Below, one piece after another: positions 1-7,187 of a stretch of 11,537 nt of DNA. The notes beneath the pieces were generated by a model. That model was not told the origin of the DNA. It was given only the letters and a program-made list of their open reading frames with translations, and did no database searches. The number at the start of each line of letters is the position of its first letter. The stretch's first letter is position 1. Origin of the DNA: Butyrivibrio sp. (GTDB lineage Bacteria > Bacillota > Clostridia > Lachnospirales > Lachnospiraceae); NCBI GenBank assembly GCA_024688095.1, contig JAILEJ010000276.1:1-11537 (forward strand). The letters run 5' to 3'. The position numbers and the translations under genes are program-made.

Positions 1-12
1 AAAGTCCGCTTC

Positions 13-28
13 GCGATAAACATATCGC
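13..28. repeat. Short inverted repeat upstream of pfp
   Basis: GCGATA (13-18) and TATCGC (23-28) are exact reverse complements around a 4-base loop, 24 bases before the phosphofructokinase start. It could be an operator, a leader hairpin, or the remains of an upstream gene's terminator. No T-run follows it, so it does not read as a terminator by itself. The window begins too close to tell which. Confidence 0.35.
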
Positions 29-52
29 TAATAAAATTATAAGAGGTATTAT

Positions 53-1330
53 ATGAATCAGGAATTATGTAACTGTCTGGTTGCACAATCAGGCGGCCCA
101 ACCGCTGCTATCAATGCGTCACTTGCAGGAGTAATAAAGGCCTGCAGAGAAAGTGGCAAAATCGGAACTGTTTATGGAGCAATAAATGGTATTCAGGGTG
201 TTCTTTCACGTAACATCGTGGATATAAATACACTCATCGGTACATCTGATGAAAACATTGAAATTCTCAAAATATCTCCAGCTATGTATCTTGGTTCATG
301 CAGATACAAGCTTGAATCACTTGAAACTGCTATTAATGTTTTAATTCCGGAGTACGAGAGAATTGATGATTATACCTGCATCTTCAATATCTTAAATGAA
401 TATGGAATAAAATATTTCTTTTATATTGGTGGAAATGATTCTATGGACACTGTAAAAAAACTTGGTGCCTATGGAAAATCAATCAATTCACCAATACGAA
501 TAATTGGAATACCAAAAACAATAGACAACGATCTTCCTATAACTGACCATACTCCAGGTTATGGTTCAGCTGCAAGATATATTGCAACATCGATGCTTGA
601 AATGGCATATGATACATCTATTTACAGTACCAAAAGCGTACTTGTCGTAGAAATTATGGGACGTAACGCAGGATGGCTTACTGCTGCATCTGCTCTGGCA
701 AGAACTGAGTTTTCTGATGCACCACATCTTATTTATCTCCCTGAAAGAAATTTCTCAGATGCTCAGTTCCTGAGTGACCTTAGAGAAAAAATGAAAGATA
801 GAGATCACGTAATCATTGCTGTTTCAGAGGGAATACATTATGAGGATGGTACATACGTAAGCTCAGCGGGGGCTGTAAAGGATCAATTCGGTCACACAAT
901 GCTTAATGGTGCAGGAAGATATCTTGCAAAGCTTGTCAGCTCCAAACTTGGCTGCAAGGTACGTTCTGTAGAACTTAACATTCTCCAACGATGTGCCTCA
1001 CATATGTCTTCATTAACAGATATTGAAGAATCTTTTGAACTTGGTAAAAAAGGCGTTGAAGCAGCTATAAGCGGAAAATCAGAACTCATGTCTGTAATTA
1101 AAAGAGTTCCTACAAAAGATGGTTCCTACAAAGTATCCTATGATCTTGTAGATGTATCCAAGGTTGCTAATCTTGAAAAAAAAGTTCCTGACGAATGGAT
1201 AAATGAGGCTGGAAATGATATTACAAATGAATTTTTGGAATATGCAAGACCTTTAATTCAGGGTGAACCAGCTATTGAATACAAAAATGGTCTTCCAGTA
1301 TATCTTACCATAAGACATTTAGGTGTTTGA
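53..1330 (+). CDS. pfp: Pyrophosphate-dependent 6-phosphofructokinase
   Basis: Cytosolic glycolytic enzyme phosphorylating fructose 6-phosphate to fructose 1,6-bisphosphate, probably reversibly and with PPi as donor. The 425 residues carry the PFK family landmarks in order: GGPTAAIN (14-21), GGNDS (126-130), PKTIDNDL (154-161, catalytic base Asp158) and MGRNAGWL (202-209). Two positions separate PPi from ATP enzymes. Asp129 stands where E. coli ATP-PFK has Gly104, and Lys155 where it has Gly124; both are the PPi-type residues. Asn128 replaces the usual metal-contact Asp of GGD, which I believe recurs in a clostridial subgroup. The ATG at 53 follows AAGAGG (41-46) at good spacing. It stands alone on its strand and ends in a strong terminator. 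The family call is very safe; the donor preference is inferred from the two residues. Confidence 0.93.
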   Translation: MNQELCNCLVAQSGGPTAAINASLAGVIKACRESGKIGTVYGAINGIQGVLSRNIVDINTLIGTSDENIEILKISPAMYLGSCRYKLESLETAINVLIPEYERIDDYTCIFNILNEYGIKYFFYIGGNDSMDTVKKLGAYGKSINSPIRIIGIPKTIDNDLPITDHTPGYGSAARYIATSMLEMAYDTSIYSTKSVLVVEIMGRNAGWLTAASALARTEFSDAPHLIYLPERNFSDAQFLSDLREKMKDRDHVIIAVSEGIHYEDGTYVSSAGAVKDQFGHTMLNGAGRYLAKLVSSKLGCKVRSVELNILQRCASHMSSLTDIEESFELGKKGVEAAISGKSELMSVIKRVPTKDGSYKVSYDLVDVSKVANLEKKVPDEWINEAGNDITNEFLEYARPLIQGEPAIEYKNGLPVYLTIRHLGV

Positions 1331-1340
1331 TTTCAAACTA

Positions 1341-1393
1341 AAAAAAGTCGTTACCGGGTAAATTTATAAAAATTTCCTGATAACGGCTTTTTT
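1341..1393. terminator. Bidirectional hairpin terminator between pfp and the ABC genes
   Basis: Bases 1341-1353 pair with 1381-1393 in a 13-bp stem (A6 then GTCGTTA against TAACGGC then T6, one G-T pair). The 27-base interior can itself fold: AAATT pairs with AATTT and a GG with a CC. The T-run serves pfp on the plus strand and the A-run becomes a T-run for the convergent ABC operon, whose last stop is 20 bases away. Confidence 0.88.
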
Positions 1394-1412
1394 ATTACAT
1401 TTATTTTAGGGA

Positions 1413-3182
1413 TCATATATTAGCAAGCTCGTAATAATACCCTTTTTTATTTATAAGTTCTTCATGCTTTCCAGATTCAAGTATTCCCTTATTACCTATA
1501 TACAGTATTTCATCTGCATTTTTTATAGTAGAAAGCCTGTGTGCAACAATAAAGGTTGTCTTATCCCTTGTAAGTTCATCAAGTGCTTCCTTTATTATCA
1601 TTTCTGTTTCCGTATCAATCGCGCTTGTAGCCTCGTCCATAATGATAACAGATGGATTTTTTAAAACTATTCTTGCAAAACTTATAAGCTGCCTTTCCCC
1701 TGCCGAAAGATCTGAGCCTCTTTCCTCAAGCATATGATTATATCCACCCGGAAAGCGATTAATAAATCTGTCTGCATGAATGATTTTGGCACTTTCAATA
1801 CACTCTTCATCTGTAGCATCCCATTTACCATATCTGATATTGTCGATTATGCTTCCTTTAAAAATAAATGGATCCTGCATCAAAACACCTACTTCTTTTC
1901 TAAGTGAACTAAGTGTTACATCTCTGACATCAATTCCATCAATTTTTACTGAACCTTTTTTGACATCATAAAATCTTGTCAGCATATTAATAACTGTTGT
2001 CTTTCCAGCACCTGTATGTCCAACCAGTGCAATTGTCTTTCCTGGATCTACATGAAGATCAAAGTTCTCCAATATAGGCTGTCCCTCGTCATATTCAAAG
2101 GTTACATTATCAAAATCAACTTTTCCCTTTATATTTTTAAGTTCTATTGCATCTTCTTTGTCCTTTATATCTACCGGATAATCAATAGTATCAAATACCT
2201 GTTCCAGATTAGAGCTGACCTGTGCAAGTTCCTGAATTATATTTGCAATCTGTGAAATAGGATCTCTAAAAGCTGACATATAACTTGTAAATGTTATAAC
2301 AGTTCCAGCTGTAACAGCAGTACTACCCGACAATATAAGAGCAAGAGAAACTCCAAAAATAGCCAGAGTTCCAACATTCCAAAAACCAATTACAATTGGT
2401 GAATTCAGTCTTGAAAGAATAACGATATGCCACCATTCACGCATACTTTTACGGTGTATATCATCATATACTTCTTTATTTTTATCAATTCGACTATAAT
2501 TTTTAATAATCTGCTCGCCCATAATAGATTCAACAAGAAAAGCTGACCTGTTGGAATTCTTTTGTCTTAATCTGGTAAATCTTTTTCCAAGAATTCTTTT
2601 TAAAAGAGTAATCGCAACAATCATTGGGATAACAGTACAAAATACTACAAGTGTAAGAAACGGACTAAGAGAAAGCATAAATATACTTACAACAACTACT
2701 TTAATAATATACACAGCAAACATAAGTACATAGTTTGAAAAAAATGTTGCCAGCCCGTTTATATATTCAGTAACCCTTACAACTATCTTACCATCCGGTC
2801 TGCTGTCATAATAATCAAAAGAAAGCTCCTGCAGATGATTAAATATGTCTGTTCTTATTTTTGAAATAACCGAGAACCCAACTTTACCCATATTAATTGT
2901 CTGAATATAAGTAACAGTTATCTCAATTACAGCAAGAAAAAACATACTTCCGCACATAAGTGCCAGTTGCTTGTAATCTTCGTCAATCACCACTTTATCA
3001 ACAATTATTTTCAAAAGTCTTGGTGGAATAAGTGATGTTATTGAAGAAATAAACAGAAGTATTCCAACCATAATAATCGTCTTTTTAAATGGAAGGACGA
3101 ATCTTACAGTTCGCATAAGCTGCTTAAAATCTATCTTTTTTTCAATTTTCTCATCTTGAAAGAAAGTATTTCTTTTGGCCAT
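1413..3182 (-). CDS. ABC exporter half-transporter, catalytically competent subunit
   Basis: Second subunit of a putative heterodimeric ABC exporter: six-helix membrane domain (about residues 30-330) followed by an ATP-binding domain, 589 residues, the usual half-transporter size. Visible motifs are Walker A GHTGAGKTT (388-396), signature LSAGERQ (about 491-497), Walker B ending in MDEATSAID (about 511-519) with the catalytic Glu present, and the switch His in IVAHRL (about 546). The signature has Ala where LSGGQ has its first Gly. An open frame runs back to 3236, but the start is better placed at 3182: that ATG follows AAGAGG with 6-base spacing and lies one base after the stop of the upstream subunit. 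The extra 18 residues of the longer frame would only overlap that gene. Substrate is unknown; multidrug or lipid-like export is typical of the family. Confidence 0.93.
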   Translation of the reverse strand: MAKRNTFFQDEKIEKKIDFKQLMRTVRFVLPFKKTIIMVGILLFISSITSLIPPRLLKIIVDKVVIDEDYKQLALMCGSMFFLAVIEITVTYIQTINMGKVGFSVISKIRTDIFNHLQELSFDYYDSRPDGKIVVRVTEYINGLATFFSNYVLMFAVYIIKVVVVSIFMLSLSPFLTLVVFCTVIPMIVAITLLKRILGKRFTRLRQKNSNRSAFLVESIMGEQIIKNYSRIDKNKEVYDDIHRKSMREWWHIVILSRLNSPIVIGFWNVGTLAIFGVSLALILSGSTAVTAGTVITFTSYMSAFRDPISQIANIIQELAQVSSNLEQVFDTIDYPVDIKDKEDAIELKNIKGKVDFDNVTFEYDEGQPILENFDLHVDPGKTIALVGHTGAGKTTVINMLTRFYDVKKGSVKIDGIDVRDVTLSSLRKEVGVLMQDPFIFKGSIIDNIRYGKWDATDEECIESAKIIHADRFINRFPGGYNHMLEERGSDLSAGERQLISFARIVLKNPSVIIMDEATSAIDTETEMIIKEALDELTRDKTTFIVAHRLSTIKNADEILYIGNKGILESGKHEELINKKGYYYELANI

Positions 3183-3183
3183 A

Positions 3184-4983
3184 TCAAACCTCTTTGTTCT
3201 TTTTCTGTTCCATCTGAATCTTGTACACTCTTGCAAAACTGCCGTTCTTCTGCATCAGTTCGTCAAAGGTTCCCCTCTCTTCTACACGGCCTTCTCTCAT
3301 ATATAAGATTTCATCGCAATCTGTTACTGATGAAAATCTATGTGCTGTAATAATTAGTGTTTTTTCTGAAAACTTATCATATATTTCTTTTAGCAATACC
3401 TTTTCAGTATTAACATCAAGAGCGCTAGTTGAATCATCAAGAACAAAAACCGGAGCGTTTTTCAGAAAACATCTTGCAATAGAAATTCTTTGCTTCTGAC
3501 CACCGGAAATTCCAATTCCCCTCTCGCCTATAATTGTCTGGTATCTGTCTTCCAATTCATTTATAAAGCTTTCCGCCTGCGCATGTACAGCAGCTTCCTT
3601 TACCAGCTTCTGATCAACGTATGGCTTTGAAAAAGCTATGTTGGATTCAATTGTATTAGAGAAAAGAAATACATCCTGGAATACACAAGAAAACATATCT
3701 CTTAAAGTTTCAAGTGTATATTCTTTTATATCATGTCCGTCAATCGTAATGCTTCCAGATGTTATTTCCTTCATTCTAAGGAGTGTTTTTAAAAGTACAC
3801 TTTTTCCAGATCCCGTCTCACCTACAATTCCAACTTTTTTGCCATAAGGAATAGATAATGAAATGTTATCAAGAATTCTTTGACCATCTATATCAAGTAC
3901 AACATCTTTCATCTCAATATATGGAGCATCTGTGTGTAAATTCGCACTTCCATTATCAGGAGTCCTGCTTTCCTTCTCCATAAACTTCTTAAGTGAAAGA
4001 CCTGCAACCGTCTGCTGCTGCATATTAACTATATTGTTATTTACGCTATTAATATCTGCCATCAACCTTACAACATATGTTGAAGAAGAAAGAATATAAC
4101 CTATCGTCAGGTTACCTTTCATTACAAGGAACGCGCCAATAGCTATAGTTCCAACATACGCAATCTGCTTAATAATATTTAGTGTCATTTCAAAATTCGC
4201 AGTAAGTGAAACCTGTTTTATATTAGTATTACAAAAATCCATGTTGACCTTGTTGAATTTCTCTTTTTCCAAATCTTCATTCACAAAAGATCTGACAATC
4301 CTGACTCCACTTATATTTTCCTGAGTAGTAAGATTAAGTGCTGAACTGTTAGACCTTATTTTAGTGAAATTTTCTCTGGCCTTTTTCTTAAAAGTAAGCA
4401 CTGAGAATATCATAATGGGAGCCAGCAATAGTGGTATTACAATAAAGGAAATATCAATAGACGCTATTAAGATAACGGTTGTTATCAACATAAAAATAGA
4501 ATCCCCAAAGTAAGGGATTCTATGACAAAACAGCTCTTTAAACATAATTGTATCGCTGTTTAAAATTTGAAGAAGCTCACCAGAATTATAATCACTTATA
4601 GTATCTGAATCGAGCTGCATAAGTTTATCATAAGAAGCATATCTAAGAGATGTCTCCAGATTTAAACCAACATGTTCCTGAATCAGATCTCTTACATAAA
4701 TAAGTCCTATTCTTAATGCAACTAATATAAGAAAAAATCCGGCAACAGAAAAAAACAGTTCCATAGAATGAACTGCACCAAATTTTCCAGTTAAAAGAAA
4801 ATGAAAAATCCCGCCGCTTTCATTATCTATAGCTGTATCTTTGATAACATAATCAATTAAAATACCTGATATTAAAGGCAGCAAAAGTTCTGCGAAGATT
4901 CCAATAAAACTAAAAAGTTCTGCAATTATTGAAATAAATAAATCCTTTTTAAAATATTTGAATCCAAATTTTATAGTTTCCAC
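3184..4983 (-). CDS. ABC exporter half-transporter, degenerate-site subunit
   Basis: First subunit of the putative heterodimeric exporter, 599 residues: membrane domain with about six helices (roughly 15-320), then the nucleotide-binding domain. Walker A GETGSGKS (about 387-394) and a canonical ISGGQKQ signature (about 491-497) are present, and the switch His is kept in ITAHRF. The Walker B reads VLDDSTSALD, so Asp (about residue 515) replaces the catalytic Glu. That substitution is the hallmark of the degenerate-site partner in BmrC/BmrD, LmrC/LmrD and TM287/TM288. The start codon is GTG at 4983, supported by AGAGGGG (4990-4996) 6 bases upstream. It has its own promoter and an operator-like dyad in the gap before it, and its stop sits one base from the next ATG. 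Confidence 0.93.
   Translation of the reverse strand: METIKFGFKYFKKDLFISIIAELFSFIGIFAELLLPLISGILIDYVIKDTAIDNESGGIFHFLLTGKFGAVHSMELFFSVAGFFLILVALRIGLIYVRDLIQEHVGLNLETSLRYASYDKLMQLDSDTISDYNSGELLQILNSDTIMFKELFCHRIPYFGDSIFMLITTVILIASIDISFIVIPLLLAPIMIFSVLTFKKKARENFTKIRSNSSALNLTTQENISGVRIVRSFVNEDLEKEKFNKVNMDFCNTNIKQVSLTANFEMTLNIIKQIAYVGTIAIGAFLVMKGNLTIGYILSSSTYVVRLMADINSVNNNIVNMQQQTVAGLSLKKFMEKESRTPDNGSANLHTDAPYIEMKDVVLDIDGQRILDNISLSIPYGKKVGIVGETGSGKSVLLKTLLRMKEITSGSITIDGHDIKEYTLETLRDMFSCVFQDVFLFSNTIESNIAFSKPYVDQKLVKEAAVHAQAESFINELEDRYQTIIGERGIGISGGQKQRISIARCFLKNAPVFVLDDSTSALDVNTEKVLLKEIYDKFSEKTLIITAHRFSSVTDCDEILYMREGRVEERGTFDELMQKNGSFARVYKIQMEQKKNKEV
3189..3194 (-). promoter_or_regulatory. Ribosome binding site that fixes the start of the second ABC gene
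   Basis: On the minus strand AAGAGG lies 6 bases before the ATG at 3182 and inside the last codons of the upstream ABC gene, giving tight translational coupling. It argues against the longer frame that begins at 3236. Confidence 0.75.
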
Positions 4984-5003
4984 AATTAGCCCCTCTGGAA
5001 TTA

Positions 5004-5022
5004 AGACATCACCCTCATGTCT
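5004..5022. promoter_or_regulatory. Operator-like dyad at the ABC transcription start
   Basis: AGACAT (5004-5009) and ATGTCT (5017-5022) are perfect inverted repeats around 7 bases. On the minus strand the element begins directly after the -10 box (5023-5028) and covers the predicted start site near 5016, the classic place for a repressor. No regulator gene adjoins it. It could instead form a small hairpin at the mRNA 5' end. Confidence 0.5.
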
Positions 5023-5051
5023 ATTCTAGGTTTTTTACTATAAAATCACAA
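5023..5051 (-). promoter_or_regulatory. Promoter of the ABC exporter genes
   Basis: Minus-strand TTGTGA (-35, 5046-5051) and TAGAAT (-10, 5023-5028) are separated by exactly 17 bases. The -10 matches the vegetative consensus at 5 of 6 positions and the -35 at 4 of 6. It lies wholly in the 88-bp gap after the antiporter, so the exporter can be expressed without the upstream genes. Confidence 0.65.
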
Positions 5052-5071
5052 GCTAACCAGGAAAAAAATTA

Positions 5072-6250
5072 TTAAATATTTCTTTTCAGCCATTTCTTAT
5101 ATGTAAGATCTATTGCAAAAGCACCCAGCGGAGCAGTTAATAATATAGCCACAACCGAAACTGTAAGAACTGTTTCTCCACATGCAAGCCCCATTGCAAG
5201 AGGTACTCCACCTATAGCGGCCTGTACAGTTGCCTTTGGTGTATATGCAAGCATGCAAAAGATTTTTTCTTTCAAACTTAATTTTGTACCAAGTACACAA
5301 ATAAATACACCAAGCATTCTAAATACAAGAACCAGTAAAACAAGTATAATTGCTTTCAAACCTGCTTCTTTGGCATGGTCAATTGCAACAGATGCTCCAA
5401 CTAGAACAAATAGGAAAATCTCTGCTACTGTCCACAATTTATCATATTGTCCTGAAAGCCTTACAGCCATATCAGAATCCTGTCTTTTTATAGCGATACC
5501 CATACACATAATCGCAATTAATGAAGCAAAAGGAATAGCAGGAAATTCTGTCTCTATAGTCGATATAACAAAGCTTACAGACAAAAACAGCATTGTCATT
5601 ACAATAAGACTCATATTAATCTTTGAAAACCATTTATATACCGCATAGCCTGCCACAAATCCCACAATAATACCAATAACAATCGAAACCGGAATCTTCA
5701 CAAATGATATTACTGATAAATCCTGTCCCTGTGCCAATCCTGTAAAAGCTGTAAACATTACTATTACAAAGACATCATCCACTGATGCTCCTGCAAGAAT
5801 CATCTGAGGAATTCCCTGCTTTACTCCATATCCCTCATCAATTAATTTAATCATTCTTGGAACAACAACAGCTGGTGAAACCGCTCCGATTACAGCACCG
5901 AGAATAGCAGCATCTAGTCTGTTCATTCCAAGAATTGCAGGTGCAAGAATGATCATTCCGATCATTTCACAGCACGCCGGAAGAAAACACATAAGTATGG
6001 CCGGTCTTCCTACTTTTTTTAAGTCTTCCAGATTAAGTTTTAGTCCTGCTCTTATAAGAATAATAATCAGAGCTATTCTTCTGATTTCAGCCGAAATATT
6101 TAATATCGAATCGTCAATAAGATTAGCACAATACGGACCTATTATTATTCCGGCTATGATCATTCCAAATAAACCAGGAATCCTCAATTTTTTACATAAT
6201 GTTCCCAAAAGTAATCCCGACATAAGGATTACTGCAATACTGATCAGCAT
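5072..6250 (-). CDS. CPA2-family cation/proton antiporter
   Basis: Integral membrane antiporter of 392 residues, about 12 hydrophobic helices, with no C-terminal RCK/TrkA domain. It should exchange Na+ or K+ for H+ across the cytoplasmic membrane. The likely ion-binding pair is Asp158-Asp159 in GASVDDVFV, matching the DD arrangement of electrogenic members such as NapA. The discontinuous-helix segment GAVSPAVVVPRM (about 122-133) precedes it, and Lys339 lies in TPKATVQAA near the C-terminal end. The ATG at 6250 follows TAGGAG, in which the stop TAG of the preceding gene is part of the ribosome binding site, so the two are translationally coupled. Family is clear; which cation it carries cannot be read from the sequence. 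Confidence 0.9.
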   Translation of the reverse strand: MLISIAVILMSGLLLGTLCKKLRIPGLFGMIIAGIIIGPYCANLIDDSILNISAEIRRIALIIILIRAGLKLNLEDLKKVGRPAILMCFLPACCEMIGMIILAPAILGMNRLDAAILGAVIGAVSPAVVVPRMIKLIDEGYGVKQGIPQMILAGASVDDVFVIVMFTAFTGLAQGQDLSVISFVKIPVSIVIGIIVGFVAGYAVYKWFSKINMSLIVMTMLFLSVSFVISTIETEFPAIPFASLIAIMCMGIAIKRQDSDMAVRLSGQYDKLWTVAEIFLFVLVGASVAIDHAKEAGLKAIILVLLVLVFRMLGVFICVLGTKLSLKEKIFCMLAYTPKATVQAAIGGVPLAMGLACGETVLTVSVVAILLTAPLGAFAIDLTYKKWLKRNI

Positions 6251-6258
6251 ATCTACTC

Positions 6259-6855
6259 CTATCTTACATTTTTTCTAATAGTATCCCAGTCGTAACATCT
6301 ACTATAGTTCTCTCCTGGAAGTTCGCTCTCGTGATTCCATGGACGATCAAATACCATTATCTTTAATTCCGGTAAATGATCAAAAAAGCGAAATGCCTTA
6401 GGTGAATCCTCTATGGCATAGTCAAACTTCATCTTGTAATAATCTTCCAGTTCAAGAGTAAATGTACTGTTTTTAATAAAACTGTCTCTTCCATACTTAT
6501 TAAGGCAGTAAAGTTTTACTCTCTCAAGGCCGTGCTGGTCAAGCCATACGCGAGACGGCTCATAGGCACTATTTGGGCGTCCTGTTATTATAGACACATC
6601 ATATCCTTTATCAAGCCAGCTGTTTACAGTCTGTGATGCTCCTGGTGTTTCTTCATAAGATATCAGAACCTCAGGCTTATGTCCTTCTATCATCAAATGC
6701 TCATACTGCTCGTCTGTAAGTGAAAAAGATTTCTGTAAGTCAAAAAAACTAATATTTTCATATGGCACACTTTTTCCATACAATTCTTTCACAAGGAAGG
6801 AAAAATGACGTGCTGTCTCACATAAGCAATCATCAAAATCGATATAAATATTCAT
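6259..6855 (-). CDS. HAD-family 5'(3')-deoxyribonucleotidase-like phosphatase
   Basis: Probable cytosolic phosphatase of 198 residues with all four HAD motifs: motif I IDFDDCL (nucleophile Asp6, acid/base Asp8), motif II ITGRP (Thr91), motif III Lys near 141-143, and motif IV IEDSP (Asp150). The later FDRPWN (169-174) resembles the FDxPYN segment of the NT5C deoxyribonucleotidase family (PF06941), hence the call. Bacterial members are poorly characterised, so a nucleotide substrate is an inference; another small phosphate ester is possible. It is first in its operon, behind a near-consensus promoter. GGAG stands 11 bases before the ATG at 6855, rather far. Its TAG stop lies 8 bases from the antiporter start. 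Confidence 0.8.
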   Translation of the reverse strand: MNIYIDFDDCLCETARHFSFLVKELYGKSVPYENISFFDLQKSFSLTDEQYEHLMIEGHKPEVLISYEETPGASQTVNSWLDKGYDVSIITGRPNSAYEPSRVWLDQHGLERVKLYCLNKYGRDSFIKNSTFTLELEDYYKMKFDYAIEDSPKAFRFFDHLPELKIMVFDRPWNHESELPGENYSRCYDWDTIRKNVR

Positions 6856-6939
6856 AAATTTTACTACTCCGTTCCAAAAGTCATATTTCAGATAAAAACT
6901 GTAGTCTATAACTTCTTATATACAAAATCAATACCCCAT

Positions 6940-6968
6940 ATTATATCCAAAAATTTAGAAGTTCACAA
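6940..6968 (-). promoter_or_regulatory. Promoter of the nucleotidase-antiporter operon
   Basis: Minus-strand TTGTGA (-35, 6963-6968), a 17-base spacer and a perfect TATAAT (-10, 6940-6945). The predicted start near 6933 leaves a leader of about 78 bases. It is the best sigma-A-type promoter in the window and shares its -35 hexamer with the ABC promoter. Confidence 0.75.
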
Positions 6969-7120
6969 ATACACTCTCTTCCATATTTATAACATTATTT
7001 TTGATTTGTGCTATTTTAGAAAATTTTTATCAAAATATTAGTATATAAATATGTTATTTAGCTTTCATATATAAGATAATATCTTTATCGGATTTCTTGT
7101 ATCTATGTGGGAATAAATAT

Positions 7121-7175
7121 ATCAAATGATGTAGAAAAATTCAGTTATTCAGTCATAAATAATCAAATGATGTAG
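7121..7175 (+). repeat. 14-bp direct repeat in the chemoreceptor leader
   Basis: ATCAAATGATGTAG occurs exactly at 7121-7134 and 7162-7175, 41 bases start to start. Each copy is preceded by an ATAAATA run that differs by one base of spacing. The second copy overlaps the first two bases of the AGGAGG ribosome site, so a factor or RNA pairing there could control translation. Confidence 0.7.
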
Positions 7176-7187
7176 GAGGAAGCACAA

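Larger units (their letters stand above)
6856..7187. other. Divergent intergenic region, nucleotidase / chemoreceptor
   Basis: A 332-bp AT-rich spacer between divergent genes. It holds the minus-strand promoter at 6940-6968, an odd dyad AAGATA-A-TATCTT (7073-7085), a 14-bp direct repeat (7121-7175) and the chemoreceptor ribosome site AGGAGG (7174-7179, 8 bases before the ATG). A GATAAT (7075-7080) could be a plus-strand -10 inside the dyad, but no convincing -35 stands 16-18 bases before it. I see no open frame or structured RNA. Confidence 0.6.

Noticed and set aside
3183..3236. Longer start for the second ABC gene, adding 18 residues
   Set aside because: It would overlap the upstream ABC gene by about 50 bases and lacks the good ribosome site and one-base junction seen at 3182.
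7085..7092. Minus-strand TCCGATAA resembling the -10 of a sigma-28 flagellar promoter
   Set aside because: There is no TAAA-type -35 about 15 bases upstream on that strand, and it points toward the nucleotidase gene rather than the chemoreceptor.
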